Assembly: GCA_028282195.1 (NCBI GenBank)
Contig: JANQII010000165.1
Span: 1-64,000, forward strand
Reading direction: 5' to 3'
Length of the DNA: 64,000 nucleotides
Origin: Prolixibacteraceae bacterium
Lineage (GTDB): Bacteria > Bacteroidota > Bacteroidia > Bacteroidales > Prolixibacteraceae
Part shown: positions 1 to 8,468 of the stretch, piece by piece
Layout: every line of letters begins with the position of its first letter
Position numbering within the stretch: the stretch's first letter is position 1
Translations under genes and position numbers: made by a program
The notes under the pieces: model-generated
Told to the model about the DNA's origin: nothing
What the model saw: only the letters and a program-made list of their open reading frames with translations
The model's database searches: none

Positions 1-437
1 ATTGATAACACCTTGCACAATCAGCCTATCAACCGAATCGGAAGAGGCCGAATCAAGGATTTCCCTGAATATTCAGCTTCAACCCTTGATTCACATTAAT
101 AGTAATCATTTATCTAATCTTCAATTATTTCTGTATCGCCCCCTTCTGTCTTTCATCTTTGATGAACAGACATTTTCCCCCATGTTGGGGGAAGAAAGAG
201 ATGGGGGTTAATTTTCTAAACTTAAAACCTGTATAAATAACGAAGGCCACCCTCACAAGAGAATGGCCTTTAATAAATATTGTTATAGTCCATACCCTTT
301 TCAGGTTCCCGCGGCTACGACAACTGCTGCAATAAGAATATGGATTGATTTTGTCATCATGTGTAAACAAAGAAAGTGATTATTTTTTTATTCAAATCAT
401 TTTACTGTCTAATGTTAAATATTTTTAAGTTTCAGTT
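1..437. other. Left-edge intergenic region, no confident gene
   Basis: No convincing gene is visible. A minus-strand frame open at the left edge (about 1-72) could be the start of a gene lying mostly outside the window, but it has no clear initiator. The palindrome CTGAATATTCAG (65-76) is flanked by TCAAGG/CCTTGA arms (52-57 and 86-91), giving an operator-like dyad. A hairpin AAGGCCA...TGGCCTT sits at about 243-269. A 19-codon frame rich in Ile, Val and Ala lies at 301-360 on the minus strand and is listed separately. Confidence 0.5.
301..360 (-). CDS. Possible 19-codon Ile/Val/Ala-rich peptide (leader-like)
   Basis: The frame starts with two Met codons and ends at TGA (301-303). Its core reads IHILIAAVVVAAGT. 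It is followed on the same strand by a stem-loop (AAGGCCA/TGGCCTT, about 243-269). A short hydrophobic or branched-chain-rich peptide before a hairpin recalls attenuation leaders, but the hairpin lacks a good T-run on this strand and no biosynthetic gene is visible downstream inside the window. It could be a chance frame. Confidence 0.2.
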   Translation of the reverse strand: MMTKSIHILIAAVVVAAGT

Positions 438-2531
438 TTATTCTTTCAGCCACTTATCTAGCCAGTTTTTAAATACCCGCTGCCAGAGGATTCCGTTTTG
501 AGCTTGCAATACCCAGTGGTTTTCTTCCGGGAAAAACAGGAACTGAGCAGGAATATCACGCAGAACGGCAGCATTGAACGCTCCCATTCCCTGTGCATAT
601 GGAATGCGGAAATCATTTTGACCATGAATAACCAAAATTGGAGTATCCCACTTTTCTACAAAATGGTGTGGTGAGAATGTATACGAACGTTGAGCCGCTT
701 TATTGGTTTTATCCCAAAATGGGCCGCCAATATCCCAGTTTTCAAACCACATCTCTTCTGTTGTCACATACATTTGCTCAAAATTGAAAATACCACAGTG
801 TGAAATAAATGCTTTAAAACGTCCATCATGATGACCAGCAAGGTAATTCACCGAAAAACCACCATAACTCGCTCCTACTGCCCCTAAACGGGTTTCATCA
901 ACAAATGGTTCTTTTGAAACTTCATCAATTGCACTCAAATAATCTTTTATGTTTTGTCCACCATAATCTTTACTGATTTGTTCCAGCCATTCCATACCAA
1001 AGCCTGGCAATCCACGGCGGTTAGGTGCAACAATAATATAATCGTTGGCTGCCATCATCTGGAAATTCCAGCGGTACGACCAAAACTGGCTAACAGTTCC
1101 CTGGGGCCCACCCTGGCAATACAAAACAGTCGGATATTTTTTATTAGGATCAAAATGTGGCGGGTAGATAAGCCAAACCAGCATGTCTTTATTATCGGTG
1201 GTTTTTACCCAGCGCTCCTCAACCTTACCCATTTCAAGTTGGTCAAGAATGCCTTTATTTACTGAAGTTAAAACAACATCTTCCCCTGTCACCTGATCTA
1301 CCAGATAAAGCTCTGCAGGTTGCGACATAGAAACTTTTTGGGCTACAAGTTTTCCATTAGCTGCTTCTGCTACTGTTTGGTAATTGTGAACACCATCTGT
1401 CAACCTGTGTCTTTTTCCATCAACTAAATCAAGGCGATAAATTTCTTCTGTAGCATGAATTCCACTAATAAAAAAGATCGATTTACCATCTTTTGACCAG
1501 TTTAAATGACCAGCATTCTGCTCCCAATTTTCAGAGTAGTTGGTTTTCCCGCCAGTTGCTAAATCCATTACAAATAAACGAGTTTGATCAGATTCATAAC
1601 CATCACGCTCCATGCTCGTCCAGGCTAATTTTTTACCATCTGGGGAAAAAACAGGTTCTTTATCGTAGCCCATCATTCCTTCGGTAAGATTTCTGGTTTT
1701 TCCACTCTCAATATCGTATAAATAAATATCAGAGTTCGTTGATTCAGAGTAAGCTTTACCTGAAAGCTTCTTACATGAATAAACAATTTGCTTTCCATCC
1801 GGGCTCCAGTTAACCTGCTCTAATCCATCAAACGGCTTACCCGGACTATCAAACTTCTCCCCTTCTAAAATATCTTTTCCGGTTGTAATCTCACCATTTC
1901 CATATTCAGCAACAAAAATGTGAGTATAGGTATAATCGTGCCAGCTATCCCAGTGGCGGTACATCAAATCATTTTCCAGACGTGCATTGGCTTTCGGTAA
2001 ATCGGGAAATAAATCTTGAATATTATCATCCAACTTTACAGCCTTAGTATAAAAAATAAGCTTTTGATCTGGTGAATATTTAAAGCCACTTATTCCACCT
2101 TCAACTTTTGAAACCTGCATAATTTCAGTACCGTCCGGATTCATTTCCCAAAGTTGTGTGTCCCCTGATTCAGAAAAAAGAAAACCAATTTTTTTGCCAT
2201 CAGGACGCCACATAGCACTACCTTCTCTAACAGCTGTATCAGTGATCCTTACAGCTTCACCCCCTTCAACTGAAACAGTATATAAATCCCGGTAAGATTT
2301 GTTTTCTTCAATGTGATAATAAGTTACCCCATAAAGTACAGTTTTACCATCAGGCGATAATTCAGCACCACCGATCCGCCCAAAGGACCAAAGTACTTCA
2401 GGAGTCATTACATCAGACTCCAAAGTAGGTGTCTCAGGAACAAAATTCTTTTTTTCTTCTGCCATTTTTTCTTGATTTGTGCATGCTCCAAATAATAAAG
2501 CCATGCAAAAGACTGCGATTGATTTTTTCAT
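438..2531 (-). CDS. S9 family prolyl oligopeptidase-type lipoprotein
   Basis: This is a 697-residue exported serine peptidase of the prolyl oligopeptidase/dipeptidyl aminopeptidase family. The start at 2531 places a lipoprotein signal ending in LLFGAC directly at the N-terminus; an upstream in-frame Met at 2564 would add 11 residues before it. The first ~420 residues are a beta-propeller with repeated SPDGK-type blades. The C-terminal alpha/beta-hydrolase domain carries the nucleophile motif GASYGG (Ser555), then the HGQND Asp and the ENHW His. It should trim peptides at the cell envelope. It is a single gene whose upstream neighbour on the same strand has its own terminator. Substrate is not predictable. 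Confidence 0.93.
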   Translation of the reverse strand: MKKSIAVFCMALLFGACTNQEKMAEEKKNFVPETPTLESDVMTPEVLWSFGRIGGAELSPDGKTVLYGVTYYHIEENKSYRDLYTVSVEGGEAVRITDTAVREGSAMWRPDGKKIGFLFSESGDTQLWEMNPDGTEIMQVSKVEGGISGFKYSPDQKLIFYTKAVKLDDNIQDLFPDLPKANARLENDLMYRHWDSWHDYTYTHIFVAEYGNGEITTGKDILEGEKFDSPGKPFDGLEQVNWSPDGKQIVYSCKKLSGKAYSESTNSDIYLYDIESGKTRNLTEGMMGYDKEPVFSPDGKKLAWTSMERDGYESDQTRLFVMDLATGGKTNYSENWEQNAGHLNWSKDGKSIFFISGIHATEEIYRLDLVDGKRHRLTDGVHNYQTVAEAANGKLVAQKVSMSQPAELYLVDQVTGEDVVLTSVNKGILDQLEMGKVEERWVKTTDNKDMLVWLIYPPHFDPNKKYPTVLYCQGGPQGTVSQFWSYRWNFQMMAANDYIIVAPNRRGLPGFGMEWLEQISKDYGGQNIKDYLSAIDEVSKEPFVDETRLGAVGASYGGFSVNYLAGHHDGRFKAFISHCGIFNFEQMYVTTEEMWFENWDIGGPFWDKTNKAAQRSYTFSPHHFVEKWDTPILVIHGQNDFRIPYAQGMGAFNAAVLRDIPAQFLFFPEENHWVLQAQNGILWQRVFKNWLDKWLKE

Positions 2532-2645
2532 TTGTATTAAGTTTTCAGAAAGTGCAAAATACACTTTTAAGCAGAATTATAAAAACTTATCAGTCATTGG
2601 AAAATTGGAAACCAATAATTGGTATAAGGAATCTCTTCCCAATGG

Positions 2646-2673
2646 CTAATGACTAATGACTAATGACTGATTA
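2646..2673. repeat. Heptamer tandem array (CTAATGA type)
   Basis: Three perfect CTAATGA units are followed by one degenerate unit. It lies in the gap between two minus-strand genes, next to a terminator. It belongs to the dispersed 7-bp array family also seen at 8195 and 13379 (there in the complementary TCATTAG/TCATTGG register). Confidence 0.7.
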
Positions 2674-2709
2674 CAAAAAAACACCCATCCATCAATAGAC
2701 GGACAGGTG
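2674..2709 (-). terminator. Rho-independent terminator after the NigD-like gene
   Basis: On the minus strand a 9-bp stem (CACCTGTCC with GGATGGGTG, two G-U pairs, 10-nt loop) is followed by at least seven T residues. It lies about 30 nt after the stop codon of the NigD-like gene. Confidence 0.75.
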
Positions 2710-2737
2710 CTATCTCAACCAATTGATATTCTACGTA

Positions 2738-3418
2738 TCAATAGCGGTAAACTCCGGAGTAGGTAAAATCTTCTCCATCAAAATCATCACCTGTAACCAC
2801 AAATTGTACTGAATCCTGTCCGGCAATCTGCAAAGATTCCAGGTCAAATGTAACAAAAGAAGACAACCTATAACGTTCTTCATCATCCCGGTTATTATGT
2901 CTCAATTCCAATTGAACCGGAACATCTACGCTAAATACACCTGGAGGTCTCACCAGGTTTATGTAATGAACTTTATTATATCCGTAATAATCAAGTTCAA
3001 ACGTCAGCAGGTTGTTCGATTGCCAAACATCGTTTACATGAATTGGATCATTTCCAATACTGTCTTCAGTTTCTGCAGTAATCTCAAAAATCCCTTTATA
3101 AAGAATATCTTTTAACGAATTTATCTTCACATAATATTCTTCATTTTCTTCATCAACATTTTTATCCCCAAGTATGGTATAATTAACAAGAACACGGTCA
3201 TAATCATCTATACTTTTCCAGGAGTGATAGGAAGTAACCGGAAATAACACAGAACCATCATCCATCTTTATTGTGAATGTATCCTCATGGGTATCATCAA
3301 TCAAACCAAAACCAACCCAAAACTTACCTAAAGAGTAAGAATCATCATCATCTAAATCACAACTAAACAAGCAAATCGCCAGTAGTGCAATTAAACTTAA
3401 TTTCAATAAATTTTTCAT
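2738..3418 (-). CDS. NigD-like lipoprotein
   Basis: This 226-residue lipoprotein is similar in layout to the NigD-like family of Bacteroidota. The start at 3418 gives MKNLLKLSLIALLAICLFSC, a lipoprotein signal with the lipobox Cys at residue 20, followed by an acidic DLDDDD spacer that favours surface export. The mature part looks all-beta, with an N-terminal small barrel-like segment and a C-terminal sandwich. Family members are cell-envelope proteins of poorly defined role; the founding nig genes lie in a bacteriocin locus, and nothing here supports that activity. A terminator follows. Confidence 0.7.
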   Translation of the reverse strand: MKNLLKLSLIALLAICLFSCDLDDDDSYSLGKFWVGFGLIDDTHEDTFTIKMDDGSVLFPVTSYHSWKSIDDYDRVLVNYTILGDKNVDEENEEYYVKINSLKDILYKGIFEITAETEDSIGNDPIHVNDVWQSNNLLTFELDYYGYNKVHYINLVRPPGVFSVDVPVQLELRHNNRDDEERYRLSSFVTFDLESLQIAGQDSVQFVVTGDDFDGEDFTYSGVYRY

Positions 3419-3559
3419 ACACATTTTCCTCTTATTTTCTTTAAGATTAAAACAAGTATAATTTGGTTGCGTCACATAAAAAATGACTGGGATTTTTTCT
3501 TTAAAACAAACTTTAACACTTTTTTTTATTTGGCATGATGATTGATATCTAATTTTCTA

Positions 3560-3567
3560 TATATTTG
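3560..3567 (+). promoter_or_regulatory. Possible -7 box (TATATTTG) for the thioredoxin gene
   Basis: The sequence fits the Bacteroidota TAnnTTTG box and lies 20 bp before the ATG. No well-spaced TTTG -33 element was found. Confidence 0.35.
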
Positions 3568-3587
3568 TATTCTTAAATTTAATTAGC

Positions 3588-4091
3588 ATGAAAAAGCTTA
3601 TAACATCAATTGCCTTTGCATCACTTATATTTGCAGGATGCCCGGGCATTGCTAAAGAAAATAAATCAGTCACCACAACTGCTGCAGAAACAGTAGCTTC
3701 GCATGAAGGAGAAGTAGAGAAAATCACCAAAGAACGTTTCTTAAAAGAAGTCTGGAACTATAATGAATCACCAAAAGAATGGAAATATTTAGGCGATAAA
3801 CCAGCCATTATTGACTTTTACGCTGATTGGTGTGGGCCATGCCGAACTGCATCCCCTATTCTGGATGAAGTATCCAATGAATTTGCAGATAAAATAATTG
3901 TATATAAAATTGATACGCAAAGGGAGCGTGAACTTGCCGGGGTATTCGGGATTCAAAGTATACCTGCTTTTTTATATATCCCCCTGGAAGGAAAACCTGT
4001 AATGATGGCTGGAATTGGCAGAACCAAAGCAGAAACAAAAGAGATGTTTGTTTCAAATATTAATAAGTATTTGCTTGGGAAACAGCCTTAG
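3588..4091 (+). CDS. Periplasmic thioredoxin-like protein
   Basis: This 167-residue exported thioredoxin has an N-terminal signal ending in LIFAGC (lipoprotein-like). The thioredoxin fold starts near residue 55 and contains the canonical DWCGPC active site (FYADWCGPCRTASP) and the cis-Pro loop (QSIPAF). An active-site CGPC suggests a reductant or disulfide-exchange role in the periplasm. The last 4 bp overlap the 3' end of the convergent T9SS protease gene. Confidence 0.9.
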   Translation: MKKLITSIAFASLIFAGCPGIAKENKSVTTTAAETVASHEGEVEKITKERFLKEVWNYNESPKEWKYLGDKPAIIDFYADWCGPCRTASPILDEVSNEFADKIIVYKIDTQRERELAGVFGIQSIPAFLYIPLEGKPVMMAGIGRTKAETKEMFVSNINKYLLGKQP

Positions 4092-6298
4092 TCTCCCAAA
4101 TACAAAACTTTGGATTTGTAGACTTTTTCATCGGTAATAACCCTAACGAAATAAGTTCCGGTTTTATAGCCGGAAAAATCCAGGTCAAGCCATTTGGTAG
4201 GTGAAGACTGGTTAAGGTCTTCATAAACCAGGCGTCCGGAAAAGTCATAGATTCCTATTCGTTTAGGGTTAACTTCTTCTTCAAATTGCAAAAACAACTT
4301 TGAATTACCAGAGCTAACAGGATTTGGGAATGCTTTTAAAGGTGGCACTTCTGTTATAATATCAATATCCTTAAGGTTATAGTCAATGTTGCACAAAACA
4401 ACCTCCATCAATACGGCTGATCCTACTGAGCCAGTCGTTTTATCCTGGTAGGTATACCACTCATTTCCATCTTTTATATAGAACGAATTTGTTGGATTAA
4501 CTTCACGTTTCGCTAAATAAACTGAAAGGGTATCCTCTGAATGCAATTGATCGATTGAAAATGCAATAAAGAAATTGTTCTCAACAGTAACCCTTTCATC
4601 AAATGGAAAATAATTCATTACTCCCGGATCAATATCAACAAGATTATATTCTTGTTCATACATCAGTTTTTCCGGGAAAGAAGCTCCCGTGTATACAAGT
4701 AACTTAAATTTTGAACCGGAAGAGGCAGAATTAAAATCAGCAAGTGCTATCCCAATCGAAACCCCCAGTATATCAGAGCTGGAATCTTTTTCAAACTTTT
4801 CAGCAAAAGTATCATAACCGTACTCATTAACACCAGCCCAATAGCCTTTTTTAATTTCCCCTTCAGTAATCTCAAGATTCTCATGAACATCATCATCCGA
4901 AAAGTTTGTAAATGCCCGGCAAAAATCTTTCCCTTCATAAGGTACCAGGCCACCTATGGCTTGTCTGTCAGAACCATCAGGATCAAGCCAGTCTTTTAAC
5001 CTCATTGCCGGGTCATCAAAATAATCCCAGGCTACATGCAACCTTGAAAAATAATCTCGTACAGGGCTATTGCAGTTTGCAGCACCGCCTGTCAGGCTTC
5101 CAACAAAATTGCCATCCTGATTAAATAGTGCAGCTCCGGATGACCCTTTTTCTGTCGTTCCTTCCTCCCAATTTCCGTTTAAGAAAAAAGCATTGTCAAT
5201 ATATTCATCCCCATATGAATTAATCTTTGGACTATGTCTATCAATTGCAATCTTTTTAATATCACCTTGAGGATGGTGAATACAAACACTAGAATCTGGC
5301 AACGAGCTACTTCTATCCCAACCAACATAATAGGGTCGATAAGCGGGAGGTGGACCTGAACTCATTTCTACCAGGCAAAAATCCAGGCTATCAGAACGTG
5401 CCTTCAGAATACTACCACTAACAGAATTTTTGACGTCACCATCAATCTCACCACAATAAGGTGATTCGTAATTAAAAAGAAAAATGGATTTACCTGCGTC
5501 GTCTCTGGTTTTTATGCAATGTCCCGCGGTATATATGTATGGAGTTCCATCATTTTTAGAATTATTCATCAATGTACCTGAACAAAGTTCAGTTCCACCA
5601 GCTACTATTCGAACGATACCATTTGACACATCACCATAATCATCAAGGTAATCACAATTAATATTTACATTGCACTCTCCTGATAAACCATTTGGTCGTC
5701 TTCCAGCTTTTAAATCAAGTATCCCAATAAAATCGTGATTTACTTCCCCAACTGATATTTTTCCATCAAAGTCAGCATTTTTAGGTTCTTCGTACTGAAT
5801 AACAATGTGGTCGCCATAAACAGGTTCTGTGGCAAGAATGCCTGATGCTTTATTATTATCAGAAGTAAATGCCCCTATTAAATCTTGTTTGTCTGCCGAA
5901 TAAATAAATAAGCGAGCTCCAACAGGCAAGTCATATTCATCAAAAATAAGGTTCAAAGATTTTGCACCCTCTGAACGAATTTCAAGTGTCCAGATATTAT
6001 ATCCTCTATACTCAACCCACTCCCCGGAATTGGAAGTATTTAAGCAAACCGGAATTGATTCAGCAAACCTTAATGATTTTAATTTCAAATCATTAGAATT
6101 AGCTAAACTAGCCTTTACAAGCTTATCATTATTTAAATAGGGTAAGTCAACTAAAACCTTATCGGAAAGCTTTTTTAACCTTGGAAATTCTATTGGATTG
6201 CCTCCTTGAGAAATCTGCGCGAAACCTTGAATTCCAAAAAGAGAAATCAATATGATTAGTATGATTCTTCTCACTACACCTTTTCTGATCCTGGTCAA
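4088..6298 (-). CDS. Secreted trypsin-like serine protease with T9SS sorting domain
   Basis: This 736-residue secreted protease has a signal peptide (cleavage near GFAQ), an N-terminal pro-region of about 190 residues, and a trypsin/lysyl-endopeptidase-like domain. Triad candidates are His260 in TAGHC, Asp306 in DSLDFC and Ser387 in GSSGAAL. A beta-rich domain follows, then a C-terminal T9SS type A sorting domain beginning FPNPVSSG with the usual IYDFSGRLV strand. It should be exported through the outer membrane by T9SS and anchored or released. It is convergent with the thioredoxin gene and divergent from the ThrRS-editing gene. Cleavage specificity (Lys versus other) is not settled. Confidence 0.9.
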   Translation of the reverse strand: MTRIRKGVVRRIILIILISLFGIQGFAQISQGGNPIEFPRLKKLSDKVLVDLPYLNNDKLVKASLANSNDLKLKSLRFAESIPVCLNTSNSGEWVEYRGYNIWTLEIRSEGAKSLNLIFDEYDLPVGARLFIYSADKQDLIGAFTSDNNKASGILATEPVYGDHIVIQYEEPKNADFDGKISVGEVNHDFIGILDLKAGRRPNGLSGECNVNINCDYLDDYGDVSNGIVRIVAGGTELCSGTLMNNSKNDGTPYIYTAGHCIKTRDDAGKSIFLFNYESPYCGEIDGDVKNSVSGSILKARSDSLDFCLVEMSSGPPPAYRPYYVGWDRSSSLPDSSVCIHHPQGDIKKIAIDRHSPKINSYGDEYIDNAFFLNGNWEEGTTEKGSSGAALFNQDGNFVGSLTGGAANCNSPVRDYFSRLHVAWDYFDDPAMRLKDWLDPDGSDRQAIGGLVPYEGKDFCRAFTNFSDDDVHENLEITEGEIKKGYWAGVNEYGYDTFAEKFEKDSSSDILGVSIGIALADFNSASSGSKFKLLVYTGASFPEKLMYEQEYNLVDIDPGVMNYFPFDERVTVENNFFIAFSIDQLHSEDTLSVYLAKREVNPTNSFYIKDGNEWYTYQDKTTGSVGSAVLMEVVLCNIDYNLKDIDIITEVPPLKAFPNPVSSGNSKLFLQFEEEVNPKRIGIYDFSGRLVYEDLNQSSPTKWLDLDFSGYKTGTYFVRVITDEKVYKSKVLYLGD

Positions 6299-6345
6299 AA
6301 TTAGTTTAAAACATCATAAAAAACGAATTTTATTCAGAAACATTA

Positions 6346-6353
6346 TAATTTTG
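6346..6353 (+). promoter_or_regulatory. Possible -7 box (TAATTTTG)
   Basis: The sequence fits TAnnTTTG and lies 20 bp before the ATG of the ThrRS-editing-domain gene, in the divergent gap with the protease gene. The -33 element is unclear. Confidence 0.35.
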
Positions 6354-6373
6354 GGTAAAAACACCATAAAAAA

Positions 6374-6787
6374 ATGAAGGTACTGGTAATGTATGTTAAC
6401 GAGTTCAGTTACAAGCCAAAAGAAAAAAACCTGGAGGATGCCCCAGAAATAACTGAAGGCAAAACCTGCCATAATGCGATATTGGCTTTTGTTCAGGTTG
6501 AAGGGCAGGACGAAGCGAAAGATGTGAAAAGCAGAGAGAAAAAGCTTGTAAACCACTTGAAATGGACAGCCAGAAAAAACAATACTAAAAGTGTTATTCT
6601 ACATTCATTTGCACACCTTTCAGAATCAAAAGCTTCGGCAGAATTTACCAAAGAACTTTTTGATTTGGCTGAAAAACGACTTCAAAATGCGGATTTTACG
6701 ACCATGCAAACTCCTTTTGGCTACTTTTTAGATATGAAAATAGATGCTCCGGGATACTCATTAGCAAGAATATGGGCAAGTTTGTAA
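6374..6787 (+). CDS. Stand-alone archaeal-type threonyl-tRNA synthetase editing domain
   Basis: This 137-residue protein resembles the N-terminal editing domain of archaeal ThrRS, a DTD-like fold that hydrolyses Ser-tRNA(Thr). Recognisable parts are the first strand (MKVLVMYVNEFSYKP), the central ILHSFAHLSE motif, and the C-terminal QTPFGYF segment. No aminoacylation domain is attached, so it would act in trans. Its end overlaps the TatD-like gene by 16 bp and TcdA follows, giving a three-gene operon with a tRNA theme; TcdA acts on t6A of ANN-decoding tRNAs, which include tRNA-Thr. The domain call rests on remembered family motifs. Confidence 0.75.
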   Translation: MKVLVMYVNEFSYKPKEKNLEDAPEITEGKTCHNAILAFVQVEGQDEAKDVKSREKKLVNHLKWTARKNNTKSVILHSFAHLSESKASAEFTKELFDLAEKRLQNADFTTMQTPFGYFLDMKIDAPGYSLARIWASL

Positions 6788-7428
6788 ACATACATACACA
6801 TTCACCTAACTCTGAAAACATTGAAGTAATCAATCAATTTGTTCAGGCTAACTGGAGTCCAGATTCCAACAATATTTACTCTGTAGGTTTTCATCCCTGG
6901 CATATCGATGATTTTGAGATTGATGTAGAAATTGAAAAGCTAAAAAGGCTTGCTAACGCTCCTCAAGTATTGGCCATTGGCGAATGCGGCTTAGACAGGG
7001 CAATTGAAACACCATTGGAAAAACAAGAAGAAGTCTTCAGAAAACAAATTGAAATTACTGAATCAGTGAATAAGCCACTTATTATTCATTCTGTAAAAAG
7101 TTATCCGGACCTGATTCGAATTAAAAAATCAACAAAATCTCATATTCCATGGATTTTGCATGGATACAGCGGAAATATGCAAACAACCGAACAACTCCTT
7201 TCACATGATTTCTATTTTTCATTTGGCGCTATAATCTTGAAAAATCAAGCTAAACTGATTGAGTCATTAAAAATTATTCCTTTGAATAAATTGTTTTTTG
7301 AAACTGATGAAAGCTCCGGTCAAATCGAAACTATTTATACATTTGCAGCCAAAACACTTCAACTCCCTTTGGAAGAGTTGAAAACCAAAATTTTCAAAAA
7401 TTTCAAATCGGTGTTTAACTATGGCTAA
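6772..7428 (+). CDS. TatD family metal-dependent hydrolase
   Basis: This 218-residue amidohydrolase-like TIM barrel has metal-binding HTH near the N-terminus (NIHTHSPN), SVGFHPWH, AIGECGLDR and a C-terminal ETDESS motif, all typical of TatD nucleases. It is a little shorter than the usual ~255 residues and belongs to a compact Bacteroidota subgroup. It probably acts as a 3'-5' DNase or a related phosphoesterase. It overlaps the genes on both sides (16 bp upstream, 8 bp downstream), so the three are translated as an operon. Confidence 0.88.
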   Translation: MGKFVNIHTHSPNSENIEVINQFVQANWSPDSNNIYSVGFHPWHIDDFEIDVEIEKLKRLANAPQVLAIGECGLDRAIETPLEKQEEVFRKQIEITESVNKPLIIHSVKSYPDLIRIKKSTKSHIPWILHGYSGNMQTTEQLLSHDFYFSFGAIILKNQAKLIESLKIIPLNKLFFETDESSGQIETIYTFAAKTLQLPLEELKTKIFKNFKSVFNYG

Positions 7429-8143
7429 ATGGCAGGAACGAACAGCCCTTATGTTGGGTGAAGAAGGATTAGAGAAACTAAAACAAGCGCATGTTTTAGT
7501 GATTGGCCTGGGCGGTGTTGGGGCATATGCAGCAGAGCAACTTTGTCGTGCAGGTATTGGAACAATGACCATAGTTGATGGCGATGTGGTTGAAGAAACA
7601 AATCGCAACAGGCAGCTTCCCGCACTAATCAGCAAGCAGGGAAAGCCAAAAGCAGAAGTTTTGGCAGAACGTTTTTTAGATATCAATCCTGAGCTTAATC
7701 TAAAAGTAATCAATGAATACCTGAAGGATCAGCGAATGGTAGAAATTCTTCATGAAGCCAAATACGATTATGTGGTTGATGCCATTGACACACTTGCTCC
7801 AAAAGTATTTCTAATTTACCATACGGTTCAGGCTGGCTTACCTATTGTGAGTTCGATGGGTGCTGGCGGTAAGTTCGATCCTTCACTGGTTCAGGTTGCC
7901 GATATTTCAAAAAGCTACAACTGCAAATTGGCCAGGGTAATCCGGAAACGACTTCATAAATTGGGTATCCGAAAAGGAATTCCCGTGGTTTTTTCGCCTG
8001 AAGCAGTAGACCCCAAACGGGTCAAGCCGGAGGAATCACAAAACAAAAAATCTACTGTCGGAACAATCTCATATATGCCTCCACTTTTTGGTTGCTTCTG
8101 TTCGTCTGTAGTTATCCGCGACTTGCAAGACAGAAAACAATGA
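7421..8143 (+). CDS. tcdA: tRNA threonylcarbamoyladenosine dehydratase
   Basis: This 240-residue E1-like enzyme of the ThiF/MoeB/HesA superfamily matches TcdA. It has the N-terminal WQERTALMLGEEGLEKL signature, the ATP-binding glycine loop GLGGVG (about residues 29-34) and the NRNRQLPA loop. Its C-terminal half (STVGTISYMPPLFG) is TcdA-like. TcdA cyclises t6A37 to ct6A in tRNAs reading ANN codons, using ATP. The start overlaps the TatD-like gene by 8 bp. A heptamer-repeat region follows and marks the end of the operon. Confidence 0.92.
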   Translation: MAKWQERTALMLGEEGLEKLKQAHVLVIGLGGVGAYAAEQLCRAGIGTMTIVDGDVVEETNRNRQLPALISKQGKPKAEVLAERFLDINPELNLKVINEYLKDQRMVEILHEAKYDYVVDAIDTLAPKVFLIYHTVQAGLPIVSSMGAGGKFDPSLVQVADISKSYNCKLARVIRKRLHKLGIRKGIPVVFSPEAVDPKRVKPEESQNKKSTVGTISYMPPLFGCFCSSVVIRDLQDRKQ

Positions 8144-8194
8144 ATTAATTTGTAATTTATAACCAGAATCTCAAATCAAGATACACTAAAGTTT

Positions 8195-8237
8195 GTCATT
8201 GGTCATTAGTCATTGGTAATTAGTAATTGGTAATTAG
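8195..8237. repeat. Heptamer tandem array (GTCATTG/GTAATTA)
   Basis: Six successive 7-bp units read GTCATTG, GTCATTA, GTCATTG, GTAATTA, GTAATTG, GTAATTA. The register is exact and substitutions fall at fixed positions. Confidence 0.8.
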
Positions 8238-8262
8238 AAAATAGTCAACTGCCATTGGTCAT

Positions 8263-8300
8263 CTTCCTGCTTCTGGCTTCTGACTTCCAACTTTCAGTCA
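8263..8300. repeat. Heptamer tandem array (CTTCTGG type)
   Basis: Five 7-bp units read CTTCCTG, CTTCTGG, CTTCTGA, CTTCCAA, CTTTCAG. It is the same family as the arrays at 9205 (complementary) and 63944. Confidence 0.75.
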
Positions 8301-8435
8301 TTTATGTATGAAAGCTTGTTAATACACAGATTTACCATAAATTCGTCAACTTTAGTTTTTGGAATTTTACTGAAAACTGAATCCTGAAATTGTAAACTTA
8401 CTTCTGAATTTGAATATTTCTGGCACAAGATTTGG

Positions 8436-8443
8436 TAAGTTTG
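8436..8443 (+). promoter_or_regulatory. Possible -7 box (TAAGTTTG)
   Basis: The sequence fits TAnnTTTG, 25 bp before the ATG of the next gene. A TTTG at 8409-8412 lies 23 bp upstream, at the upper limit of the usual spacing. Confidence 0.4.
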
Positions 8444-8468
8444 TGAACGAAACAGAAAGATTACAGCT

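Larger units (their letters stand above)
8144..8468. other. Intergenic region with two heptamer arrays
   Basis: No coding potential is seen. The stretch contains two degenerate 7-bp tandem arrays (8195-8237 and 8263-8300, listed separately). It ends with a promoter-like TAAGTTTG before the next lipoprotein gene. Confidence 0.6.
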
